64,000 nucleotides of DNA from Calliopsis andreniformis (lineage: Eukaryota; Arthropoda; Insecta; Hymenoptera; Andrenidae). A program made the translations under genes and the position numbers. The stretch is from NCBI RefSeq assembly GCF_051401765.1, contig NW_027480438.1, positions 2,976,001 through 3,040,000 on the forward strand, given 5' to 3'. The notes beneath the pieces were generated by a model that saw only the letters and a list, made by a program, of their open reading frames with translations, ran no database searches and had not been told where the DNA came from. Each line of letters starts with the position of its first letter. Within the stretch, counting starts at the first letter, position 1. Below, in pieces: positions 1-10,055 of this stretch.

Positions 1-595
1 TCAATACTCAATACTCAATCCTCAATCCTCAATCCTCAATACTCAACCATCAATCCTCAATACTCAATAGAATGTCCTGAATTCTCAGGATTCTATACTC
101 AAACCTCAATCCTCAGCCCTGAGCCCTCACTCACAATCCTCAATCCTCAACCCTCAATCCTCAATTCTCAATCCTCAATCCCCAATCCTCAATCCTCAAT
201 ACTCAACCATCAATCCTCAATTCTCAATACTCAATAGAAAACCTTAATTCTCAGGATTCTATACTCAAACCTCAATCCTCAACCCTGAGCCCTCATTCAC
301 AATCCTCAATCCTCAATCCTCAATCCTCAACTCTCAATCCTCAATCCTCAGCCCTCAGTCCTCAAACCTCAATCCTCAACCCTCAGCCCTCATCCTCAAT
401 CTTCAATCCTCCATCCTCAATCCTCAATCCCCAATCCTCAATCTTCAATCCTCAATACTCTTTCTTCAATGCTCAATCCTCAATCCTCAATCCTCAATCC
501 TCATTCTTCAATCCTCAATACCCAATCCTCAATCTTCAATCCTCAATCCTCAATCCTCGATTCTCAATCCTCAATCCTCAATCCTCAGACCTCAA
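1..595. repeat. Dispersed duplicate, partner at 8,951-9,545 (offset 8,950)
   Basis: This stretch matches 8,951-9,545 base for base over its landmarks: the unusual block A variant ATAGAATGTCCTGA at 67 recurs at 9,017, the decayed block A at 234 recurs at 9,184, and the TCAATGC heptad near 469 recurs near 9,419. Similarity ends near 595, where one copy continues CAAACATC and the other CAACACTC. It holds two block A copies 167 bp apart, a pairing repeated elsewhere. No gene is present. Confidence 0.85.
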
Positions 596-2070
596 ACATC
601 AATACTCAGCCCTCAGTCCTCGTCCTTAATCCGCAACCCTCAATCCTCAATCCTCAATCTTCAATCATCAATATTCATTCTTCAATCCTCAATCCTCAAT
701 CCTCAATCCTCAATCCTCAATCCTCAAACCTCAATGTTCAATCCTCAATACCCAATCCTCAATCTGCAATCCTCAATAATCAATCCTCAATCCACAATCC
801 TCAATCCTCAATCCTCAGTCCTCAAACCACAGTCCTGAATCCCGAATCCTGAGTCCTCAACCTTCAGCACTCAGTCCTCAACAATGAGTTGTCAATCCTC
901 AATCCTCAATAGAGTATCCTCAGTTCAGAGTTATCAATACGCAATACTCAGTCTGCAATCTCCAAATCTCTATCCACAAACATCAATTCTCATCACTCAA
1001 CCCTCAACACTCAGTCCCCAATCCTCAATCTTCAATCCTCAATCCTCAATCCTCAATCCTCAATCCTCAATCCTCAATCCTCAATTCTCAATCCTCGATC
1101 CTCAGTCCTCAGTCCTCAAACCTCAATCCTCAACCCTCAGCTCTCATCCTCAATCCTCAATCCTCAATCTTAAATCCTCAGTCCTCGATCGTCAATCCTC
1201 AATACTCAATCCTCAATCCTCAGTCCTCAAACCTCAATCCTGAATTCTCTATCCTGAATCCTCAATCTTCAGACCTGAGACCTCAACAATCAGTTGTCAA
1301 TCCTCAATCCTCAATAGAATATCATCAATTCACACCTTTCAATACTCAATATTCAACCAGCAATCTTCAAATCTCTGTCCACAAACATCAATTCTCATCA
1401 CTCAGCCCTCAACACTCAGTCCCCAATCCTCAATCTTCAATCCTCAATCATCAAATCTCAATCCTCAGTTCTCAATCTTTAATCCACAATACTCAATCTT
1501 CAGTCCTCAATCAACAATCCTCAATCCACAATCCTTAATCCTCAATCCTCAATCCTCATTCTTCAATCCTCAATCCCCAATCCTCAATCTTCAATCCTCA
1601 ATCCTCAATCCTCAATTCTCAATCCTCAATCCTCAGTCCTCAGTCCTCAAACCTCAATCCTCAACCCTCAGCCCTCATCCTCAATCCTCAATCCTCAATC
1701 CTCAATCGTCAATCCTCAACCTTCAATCCTCAGTACTCAACCTTCAATCCTCGATCCTCAGTCCTCAAACCTCAATTCTGAAGCCTCAATCCTGAATCCT
1801 CAATCTTCGGCCCTCAGTCCTCAACAATCAGTTGTCAATCCTCAATCCTCAATCGAGTATCCTCAATTCACAGTTTTCAATACATAATACTCCATCTGCA
1901 ATCTTCAAACCTCTATCCACAGACAACAATTCCCATTACTCATCCCTTAACACTCAGTCCTCAATGTTCAATCCTCAATCCTCAATACTCAATCGTCAAT
2001 CTTCAATCCTCTATACTCAATCTTCGATCCTCAATCCTCAATCCTCAATCCTCAATCCTCATTCTTCAAT
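436..2070. repeat. 1,635-bp higher-order unit, tandem copy 1
   Basis: First of two adjacent near-identical copies. Landmarks at x and x+1,635 agree: TACTCTTTCT at 456 and 2,091, the ATGAGTTG form of block B at 878 and 2,513, block B at 1,283 and 2,918, block B at 1,821 and 3,456. Each unit thus holds three block B subtypes spaced 405, 538 and 692 bp. The first part of copy 1 (about 436-595) is closer to 9,386-9,545 than to copy 2, so the breakpoint is blurred. The length is 233 heptads plus 4 bp, because 6-bp units are included. No gene. Confidence 0.9.
590..650. repeat. Block C (AAACATCAATACTCAG...TCGTCC), reference copy
   Basis: A third recurrent diverged block reads TCAGACC TCAAACA TCAATAC TCAGCCC TCAGTCC and then a 6-bp TCGTCC before TCAATCC and ACAACAC or GCAACCC. 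It recurs for example near 2,221, 4,401, 5,609, 7,467, 10,207, 12,206, 14,971, 16,310, 51,021, 52,456, 54,495 and 61,237, and in a changed form (TCAAACC for TCAGCCC) near 49,514, 54,350, 56,655 and 61,983. The 6-bp unit shifts the heptad phase at the same place in every copy, showing common descent. It carries much of the rare CpG in the array. Confidence 0.75.
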
Positions 2071-3705
2071 CCTCAATCTTCAATCCTCAATACTCTTTCT
2101 TCAATCATCAATCCTCAATCCTCAATCCTCTTTCCTCATCCTTCAATCCTCAATACCCAATCCTCAATTTTCAATCCTCAATCCTCAATCCTCGATTCTC
2201 AATCCTCAATCCTCAATCCTCAGACCTCAAACATCAATACTCAGCCCTCAGTCCTCGTCCTCAATCCGCAACCCTCAATCCTCAATCCTCAATCTTCAAT
2301 CATCAATATTCATTCTTCAATCCTCAATCCTCAATCCTCAATCCTCAATCCTCAATCCTCAAACCTCAATGTTCAATCCTCAATACCCAATCCTCAATCT
2401 GCAATCCTCAATAATCAATCCTCAATCCACAATCCTCAATCCTCAATCCTCAGTCCTCAAACCACAGTCCTGAATCCCGAATCCTGAGTCCTCAACCTTC
2501 AGCACTCAGTCCTCAACAATGAGTTGTCAATCCTCAATCCTCAATAGAGTATCCTCAGTTCAGAGTTATCAATACGCAATACTCAGTCTGCAATCTCCAA
2601 ATCTCTATCCACAAACATCAATTCTCATCACTCAACCCTCAACACTCAGTCCCCAATCCTCAATCTTCAATCCTCAACCCTCAATCCTCAATCCTCAATC
2701 CTCAATCCTCAATCCTCAATTCTCAATCCTCGATCCTCAGTCCTCAGTCCTCAAACCTCAATCCTCAACCCTCAGCTCTCATCCTCAATCCTCAATCCTC
2801 AATCTTAAATCCTCAGTCCTCGATCGTCAATCCTCAATACTCAATCCTCAATCCTCAGTCCTCAAACCTCAATCCTGAATTCTCTATCCTGAATCCTCAA
2901 TCTTCAGACCTGAGACCTCAACAATCAGTTGTCAATCCTCAATCCTCAATAGAATATCATCAATTCACACCTTTCAATACTCAATATTCAACCAGCAATC
3001 TTCAAATCTCTGTCCACAAACATCAATTCTCATCACTCAGCCCTCAACACTCAGTCCCCAATCCTCAATCTTCAATCCTCAATCATCAAATCTCAATCCT
3101 CAGTTCTCAATCTTTAATCCACAATACTCAATCTTCAGTCCTCAATCAACAATCCTCAATCCACAATCCTTAATCCTCAATCCTCAATCCTCATTCTTCA
3201 ATCCTCAATCCCCAATCCTCAATCTTCAATCCTCAATCCTCAATCCTCAATTCTCAATCCTCAATCCTCAGTCCTCAGTCCTCAAACCTCAATCCTCAAC
3301 CCTCAGCCCTCATCCTCAATCCTCAATCCTCAATCCTCAATCGTCAATCCTCAACCTTCAATCCTCAGTACTCAACCTTCAATCCTCGATCCTCAGTCCT
3401 CAAACCTCAATTCTGAAGCCTCAATCCTGAATCCTCAATCTTCGGCCCTCAGTCCTCAACAATCAGTTGTCAATCCTCAATCCTCAATCGAGTATCCTCA
3501 ATTCACAGTTTTCAATACATAATACTCCATCTGCAATCTTCAAACCTCTATCCACAGACAACAATTCCCATTACTCATCCCTTAACACTCAGTCCTCAAT
3601 GTTCAATCCTCAATCCTCAATACTCAATCGTCAATCTTCAATCCTCTATACTCAATCTTCGATCCTCAATCCTCAATCCTCAATCCTCAATCCTCATTCT
3701 TCAAT
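2071..3705. repeat. 1,635-bp higher-order unit, tandem copy 2
   Basis: Second copy of the 1,635-bp unit. It differs from copy 1 by few single bases (for example TCAACCC for TCAATCC near 2,675) and by the heptads at 2,104-2,180 (TCCTCTTTCCTCATCC form). Related copies lie at 10,056-11,770 (offset 7,985 from this copy), 13,690-14,815 and 14,930-15,830. The right edge is placed where the sequence after CTCATTCTTCAATCCTCAAT continues as ACCC instead of CTTC. No gene. Confidence 0.9.
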
Positions 3706-6558
3706 CCTCAATACCCAATCCTCAATCTTCAAACCTCTATCCTCAATCCTCAATCCTCAATCCTCAATCCTCAATCCTCATTCTTCAATCCTCAATACCC
3801 AATCCTCAATCTTCAATCCTCAGTCCCCAATCCTCAATCTTCAATCCTGAATACTCAATCCTCAATCCTCAATCCTCAATCCTCAACCCTCAATCCTGAA
3901 TACTCAATCTTCAATCCTCAATCCTCAATCCTCAATCCTCAATCCTCAATCCTCAATCATCAATCCTCAATCTTCAATACTCAATCCTCAATCCTCAATC
4001 CTCAATCCTCAATACTCAACCATCAATCCTCAATTCTCAATACTCAATAGCATATCCTGAATTCTCAGGTTTCTATACTCAAACCTCAATCCTCAACCCT
4101 GAGCCCTCATTCACAATCCTCAATCCTCAATCCTCAATCCTCAATTCTCAATCCTCAATCCTCAGCCCTCAGTCCTCAAACCTCAATCCTCAACCCTCAG
4201 CCCTCATCCTCAATCTTCAATTCTCAATCCTCAATCCTCAATCCCCAATCCTCAATCTTCAATCCTCAATACTCTTTCTTCAATCCTCAATCCTCAATCC
4301 TCAATCCTCAATTCTCATTCTTCAATCCTCAATACCCAATCCTCAATCTTCAATCCTCAATCCTCAATCCTCAATTCTGAATCCTCAATCCTCAATCCTC
4401 AGACCTCAAACATCAATACTCAGCCCTCAGTCCTCGTCCTCAATCCACAACACTCAATCCTCAATCCTCAATCTTCAATCCTCAATCCTCAATCCTCAAT
4501 CCACAATCCTCATTCTTCAATCCTCAATACCCAATCCTCAATCTTCAATCCTCAATCCTCAGTCCTCAGTTCTCAATCCTCAATCCTCAATCCTCAGTCA
4601 TCGAACCTCAATTCTGAAGCCTCAATCCTGAATCCTCAATCTTCGGCCCTCAGTCCTCAACAATCAGTTGTCAATCCTCAATCCTCAATAGAATATCCTC
4701 AACTCACAGTTTTCAATACATAATACTCAATCTGCAATCTTCAAACCTCTATCCACAGACAACAAATCCCATTACTCATCCCTTAACACTCAGTCCTGAA
4801 TGTTCAATCCTCAATCCTCAATACTCAATCGTCAATCTTCAATCCTCTATACTCAATCTTCGATCCTCAATCCTCAATCCTCAATCCTCAATCCTCATTC
4901 TTCAATCCTCAATACCCAATCCTCAATCTTCAATCCTCTATCCTCAATCCTCAATCCTCAATCCTCAATCCTCAATCCTCAATCCTCATTCTTCAATCCT
5001 CAATACCCAATCCTCAATCTTCAATCCTCAGTCCCCAATCCTCAATCTTCAATCCTGAATACTCAATCCTCAATCCTCAATCCTCAATCCTCAACCCTCA
5101 ATCCTGAATACTCAATCTTCAATCCTCAATCCTCAATCCTCAATCCTCAATCCTCAATCCTCAATCATCAATCCTCAATCTTCAATACTCAATCCTCAAT
5201 CCTCAATCCTCAATCCTCAATACTCAACCATCAATCCTCAATTCTCAATACTCAATAGAATATCCTGAATTCTCAGGGTTCTATACTCAAACCTCAATCC
5301 TCAACCCCGAGCCCTCATTCACAATCCTCAATCCTCAATCCTCAATCCTCAATTCTCAATCCTCAATCCTCAGCCCTCAGTCCTCAAACCTCAATCCTCA
5401 ACCCTCAGCCCTCATCCTCAATCTTCAATTCTCAATCCTCAATCCTCAATCCCCAATCCTCAATCTTCAATCCTCAATACTCTTTCTTCAATCCTCAATC
5501 CTCAATCCTCAATCCTCAATTCTCATTCTTCAATCCTCAATACCCAATCCTCAATCTTCAATCCTCAATCCTCAATCCTCAATTCTGAATCCTCAATCCT
5601 CAATCCTCAGACCTCAAACATCAATACTCAGCCCTCAGTCCTCGTCCTCAATCCACAACACTCAATCCTCAATCCTCAATCTTCAATCCTCAATCCTCAA
5701 TCCTCAATCCACAATCCTCATTCTTCAATCCTCAATACCCAATCCTCAATCTTCAATCCTCAATCCTCAATCCTCAGTTCTCAATCCTCAATCCTCAATC
5801 CTCAGTCATCGAACCTCAATTCTGAAGCCTCAATCCTGAATCCTCAATCTTCGGCCCTCAGTCCTCAACAATCAGTTGTCAATCCTCAATCCTCAATAGA
5901 ATATCCTCAATTCACAGTTTTCAATACATAATACTCAATCTGCAATCTTCAAACCTCTATCCACAGACAACAATTCCCATTACTCATCCCTTAACACTCA
6001 GTCCTGAATGTTCAATCCTCAATCCTCAATACTAAATCGTTAATCTTCAATCCTCTATACTCAATCTTCGATCCTCAATCCTCAATCCTCAATCCTCAAT
6101 CCTCATTCTTCAATCCTCAATACCCAATCCTCAATCTTCAATCCTCTATCCTCAATCCTTTATCCTCAATCCTCAATCCTCAATCCTCAATCCTCATTCT
6201 TCAATCCTCAATACCCAATCCTCAATCTTCAATCCTCAGTCCCCAATCCTCAATCTTCAATCCTGAATACTCAACCCTCAATCCTCAATCCTCAATCCTC
6301 AACCCTCAATCCTGAATACTCAACCTTCAATCCTCAATCCTCAATCCTCAATCCTCAATCCTCAATCCTCAATCATCAATCCTCAATCTTCAATACTCAA
6401 TCCTCAATCCTCAATCCTCAATCCTCAATACTCAACCATCAATCCTCAATTCTCAGTACTCAATAGAATATCCTGAATTCTCAGGGTTCTATACTCAAAC
6501 CTCAATCCTCAATCCTGAGCCCTCATTCACAATCCTCAATCCTCAATCCTCAATCCTC
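3456..6558. repeat. About 2.6 tandem copies of a ~1.2-kb unit
   Basis: Block B (the ATACATAATAC subtype with AGACAACAATTCCC) starts copies at 3,456, 4,657 and 5,865, that is 1,201 and then 1,208 bp apart; the difference is one heptad. Block A follows in each copy at 4,047, 5,255 and 6,463 (1,208 bp apart). The third copy stops near 6,558, just after block A. The first overlaps the end of the 1,635-bp unit, so the two periodicities share material. No gene. Confidence 0.88.
5252..5327. repeat. Block A with imperfect inverted repeat, reference copy
   Basis: Block A is a ~76-bp heptad-phased block: TCAATAG AATATCC TGAATTC, then TCAGGGT (more often TCAGGAT), TCTATAC, TCAAACC, then TCAACCC, TGAGCCC (here CGAGCCC) and TCATTCA followed by a 6-bp CAATCC. 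In the common form, ATAGAATATCCTGA pairs with TCAGGATTCTAT around an ATTC loop, with two unpaired bases (AT). Other starts of ATAG read by eye: 67, 234, 4047, 6463, 7113, 8209, 8376, 9017, 9184, 12039, 12940, 13107, 15956, 17052, 17219, 18971, 19396, 21134, 22118, 23185, 23388, 25604, 26183, 28894, 29683, 29886, 30332, 30535, 32765, 33344, 34385, 34588, 36707, 37496, 37699, 38145, 38348, 40578, 41157, 42198, 42401, 44631, 46468, 47636, 48215, 50668, 52100, 53189, 53740, 56047, 57152, 57459, 57640, 58325, 58716, 58891, 60141, 62479, 62786, 62967, 63686, 63860. Confidence 0.9.
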
Positions 6559-7064
6559 ATTCTTCAATCCTCAATACCCAATCCTCAATCTTCAATCCTC
6601 AATCCTCAATCCTCAATTCTCAATCCTCAATCCTCAATCCTCAGACCTCAACCCTCAATCCTCAGTCCTAAAACCACAATCCTGAATCCTCAATCCTGAA
6701 TCCTCAATCTTCAGCACTCAGTCCTCAACAATCAGTTGTCAATCCTCAATCCTCAATAGAATATCCTCAGTTCAGAGTTTTCAATACGCAATACTCAGTC
6801 TGCAATCTTCAAATCTCTATCCACAAACATCAATTCTCATCACTCAACCCTCAACACTCAGTCCACAATCCTCAATCTTCAATCCTCAATCTTCAATCCT
6901 CAATCTTCAATCCTCAATCATCAATCCCCAATCCTAAATTCTCAATCTTAAATCCCCAATACTCAATCTTCAATTCTCAATCCTCAATCCTCAGTCCCCA
7001 ATCCTCAATCTTTAATCCTGAATACTCAATCCTCAATCCTCAATCCTCAATCCTCAACCCTCAA
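6559..7064. repeat. Heptad segment related to 9,450-9,865
   Basis: Most of this interval matches 9,450-9,865 at offset 2,894: the CCTAAAACCACAATCCTGAA phrase near 6,666 and block B at 6,725 (partner 9,619) with CAGTTCAGAGTTTTC and ATACGCAATAC. After about 6,985 it is ordinary heptads leading into the block A at 7,113. No gene or other element is visible. Confidence 0.75.
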
Positions 7065-8690
7065 TCCTCAATCCTCAATACTCAACCATCAATCCTCAAT
7101 TCTCAATACTCAATAGAATATCCTGAATTCTCAGGGTTCTATACTCAAACCTCAATCCTCAACCCTGAGCCCTCATTCACAATCCTCAATCCTCAATCCT
7201 CAATCCTCAATTCTCAATCCTCAATCCTCAGCCCTCAGTCTTCAAACCTCAATCCTCAACCCTCAGCCCTCATCCTCAATCTTCAATTCTCAATCCTCAA
7301 TCCTCAATCCCCAATCCTCAATCTTCAATCCTCAAAACTCTTTCTTCAATCCTCAATCCTCAATCCTCAATCCTCAATTCTCATTCTTCAATCCTCAATA
7401 CCCAATCCTCAATCTTCAATCCTCAATCCTCAATCCTCAATTCTGAATCCTCAATCCTCAATCCTCAGACCTCAAACATCAATACTCAGCCCTCAGTCCT
7501 CGTCCTCAATCCACAACACTCAATCCTCAATCCTCAATCTTCAATCCTCAATCCTCAATCCTCAATCCTCAATCCTCAATCCTCATTCTTCAATCCTCAA
7601 TACCCAATCCTCAATCTTCAATCCTCAATCCTCAATCCTCAGTTCTCAATCCTCAATCCTCAATCCTCAGTCCTCGAACCTCAATTCTGAATCCGCATTC
7701 CTGAATCCTCAATCTTCAGCCCTCAGTCATCAACAATCAGTTGTCAATCCTCAATCCTCAATAGAATATCCTCAATTCACAGTTTTCAATACTCAATACT
7801 CAATCTGCAATCTTCAAACTTCTATCCACAATCATCAATTCTCATCACTCAACCCTCAACACTCAGTCCTCAATGCACAATCCTCAATCCCCAATCCTCA
7901 ATCTTCAATCCTCAATTCTGAATCTTCAATCCTCAATCCTCAATCCTCAATACTCAATCCTCAATCCTCAATCTTCAACACTCAGTCCCCAATCCTCAAT
8001 CTTCAATCCTCAATACTCAATCCTCAATCCTCAATCATCAATCCTCAATCCTCAATCCTGAAAACTCAATCTTCAATCCTCAATCCTCAATCCTCAATCC
8101 TCAATCCTCAATCCTCAATCATGAATCCTCAATCTTCAATACTCAATCCTCAATCCTCAATCCTCAATCCTCAATACTCAACCATCAACCCTCAATTCTC
8201 AATACTCAATAGAATATCCTGAATTCTCAGGATTCTATACTCAAACCTCAATCCTCAGCCCTGAGCCCTCATTCACAATCCTCAATCCTCAATCCTCAAT
8301 CCTCAATTCTCAATCCTCAATCCCCAATCCTCAATCCTCAATACTCAACCATCAATCCTCAATTCTCAATACTCAATAGAAAACCTTAATTCTCAGGATT
8401 CTATACTCAAACCTCAATCCTCAACCCTGAGCCCTCATTCACAATCCTCAATCCTCAATCCTCAATCCTCAACTCTCAATCCTCAATCCTCAGCCCTCAG
8501 TCCTCAAACCTCAATCCTCAACCCTCAGCCCTCATCCTCAATCTTCAATCCTCAATCCTCAATCCTCAATCCCCAATACTCAATCTTCAATCCTCAATAC
8601 TCTTTCTTTAATCCACAATCCTCAATCCTCAATCCTCAAACCTCAATCCTCAATCCTCATTCCTCAATCCTCAATCCTCACTCTTCAATT
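7065..8690. repeat. ~1.63-kb segment, partner at 15,908-17,533 (offset 8,843)
   Basis: Landmarks at constant offset 8,843: block A at 7,113, 8,209 and 8,376 pairs with 15,956, 17,052 and 17,219, and block B at 7,730 pairs with 16,573. The part from about 7,380 to 8,529 is present a third time at 12,111-13,260 (offset 4,731; block B at 12,461, block A at 12,940 and 13,107). The match to 17,533 fails after TCATTCCTCAATCCTCAATC. No gene. Confidence 0.87.
7730..7869. repeat. Block B, 140 bp (20 heptads), reference copy
   Basis: This is the most recognisable diverged block. It begins TCAACAA TCAGTTG, where ACAA and TTGT form a small dyad around TCAG, runs through TCAATAG AATATCC TCAATTC ACAGTTT, then GCAATCT and TCTATCC, and ends TCAACAC TCAGTCC at 7,869, exactly 20 heptads with no phase break. 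Other starts read by eye include 878, 1283, 1821, 2513, 2918, 3456, 4657, 5865, 6725, 9619, 10498, 10903, 11441, 12461, 13549, 13954, 14492, 15261, 15659, 16573, 17794, 18492, 19957, 20662, 21479, 21954, 22617, 23803, 24852, 25244, 27190, 28135, 28534 and 29205, and the block continues to 63,373. Subtypes differ in the middle (ACAGTTT, ACACCTT, AGAGTTA, ACATTTT) and in having ACAATCA, ACAAACA or AGACAAC near the end. Confidence 0.9.
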
Positions 8691-8950
8691 CTCAATCCTC
8701 AATCTTCAATCCTTAATACTGAATCTTCAATCCTCAATCCTCAATCCTCAATACGCAATCCTCAATCCTCAATCTTCAACACTCAGTCCCCAATCCTCAA
8801 TCTTCAATCCTCAATACTCAATCCTCAATCCTCAATCCTCAATCCTCAATCCTCAATCCTGAATATCCAATCTTCAATCCTCAATCCTCAATCCTCAATC
8901 CTCAATCCTCAATCCTCAATCCTCAATCATCAATCCTTAATCTTCAATAC
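8691..8950. repeat. Simple heptad stretch between duplicated segments
   Basis: Plain TCAATCC and close variants with few landmarks: TTAATAC TGAATCT near 8,713, a TCAACAC TCAGTCC phrase near 8,777 and CTGAATATCC near 8,860. No block A or B and no gene. Confidence 0.7.
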
Positions 8951-9545
8951 TCAATACTCAATCCTCAATCCTCAATCCTCAATACTCAACCTTCAATCCT
9001 CAATTCTCAATACTCAATAGAATGTCCTGAATTCTCAGGATTCTATACTCAAACCTCAATCCTCAGCCCTGAGCCCTCATTCACAATCCTCAATCCTCAA
9101 CCCTCAATCCTCAATTCTCAATCCTCAATCCCCAATCCTCAATCCTCAATACTCAACCATCAATCCTCAATTCTCAATACTCAATAGAAAACCTTAATTC
9201 TCAGGATTCTATACTCAAACCTCAATCCTCAACCCTGAGCCCTCATTCACAATCCTCAATCCTCAATCCTCAATCCTCAACTCTCAATCCTCAATCCTCA
9301 GCCCTCAGTCCTCAAACCTCAATCCTCAACCCTCAGCCCTCATCCTCAATCTTCAATCCTCAATCCTCAATCCTCAATCCCCAATCCTCAATCTTCAATC
9401 CTCAATACTCTTTCTTCAATGCTCAATCCTCAATCCTCAATCCTCAATCCTCATTCTTCAATCCTCAATACCCAATCCTCAATCTTCAATCCTCAATCCT
9501 CAATCCTCAATTCTCAATCCTCAATCCTCAATCCTCAGACCTCAA
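8951..9545. repeat. Duplicate of 1-595
   Basis: Carries the shared marker variant ATAGAATGTCCTGA (9,017) and the decayed block A (9,184). It continues into a segment (9,331-9,760) that matches 13,261-13,690 at offset 3,930, and, from 9,184 on, into the segment with a distant partner at 60,141-61,493. Confidence 0.85.
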
Positions 9546-10055
9546 CACTCAATCCTCAGTCCTAAAACCACAATCCTGAATCCTCAATCCTGAATCCTCA
9601 ATCTTCAGCACTCAGTCCTCAACAATCAGTTGTCAATCCTCAATCCTCAATAGAGTATCCTCAGTTCAGAGTTTTCAATACGCAATACTCAGTCTGCAAT
9701 CTTCAAATCTCTATCCACAAACATCAATTCTCATCACTCAACCCTCAACACTCAGTCCCCAATCCTCAATCTTCAATGCTCAATCTTCAATCCTCAATCA
9801 TCAATCCCCAATCCTAAATTCTCAATCTTTAATCCCCAATACTCAATCTTCAATCCTCAATCCTCAATCCTCAATCCTCAATTCTCAATCCTCAATCCTC
9901 AGTCCTCAGTCCTCAGACCTCAATCCTCAACCCTCAGCCCTCATCCTCAATCCTCAATCCTCAATCCTCAGCCCTCAGTACTCAAACCGCAATCCTCAAC
10001 CCTCAGCCCTCATCCTCAATCTTCAATCCTCAATCCTCAATCCTCAATCCCCAAT
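9546..10055. repeat. Heptad mosaic segment with block B at 9,619
   Basis: Contains the CCTAAAACCAC phrase, block B of the CAGAGTTTTC and ATACGC subtype at 9,619, and a stretch with ACTCAAACCGCAATCC near 9,980 whose closest partner is near 61,000. No gene. Confidence 0.75.

Noticed and set aside
5255..5284. Intrinsic transcription terminator
   Set aside because: The hairpin has A/T-rich outer arms and is not followed by a T run; it recurs 63 times with no gene upstream.
7730..7869. tRNA or other structured RNA gene in block B
   Set aside because: No cloverleaf pairing or A/B-box-like promoter can be drawn; the + strand has too little G to pair its C-rich stretches.
4047..9046. CRISPR-like array (recurring block A separated by other sequence)
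   Set aside because: The intervals are hundreds to over a thousand bp, are themselves heptads and are repeated, not unique spacers; no cas genes.
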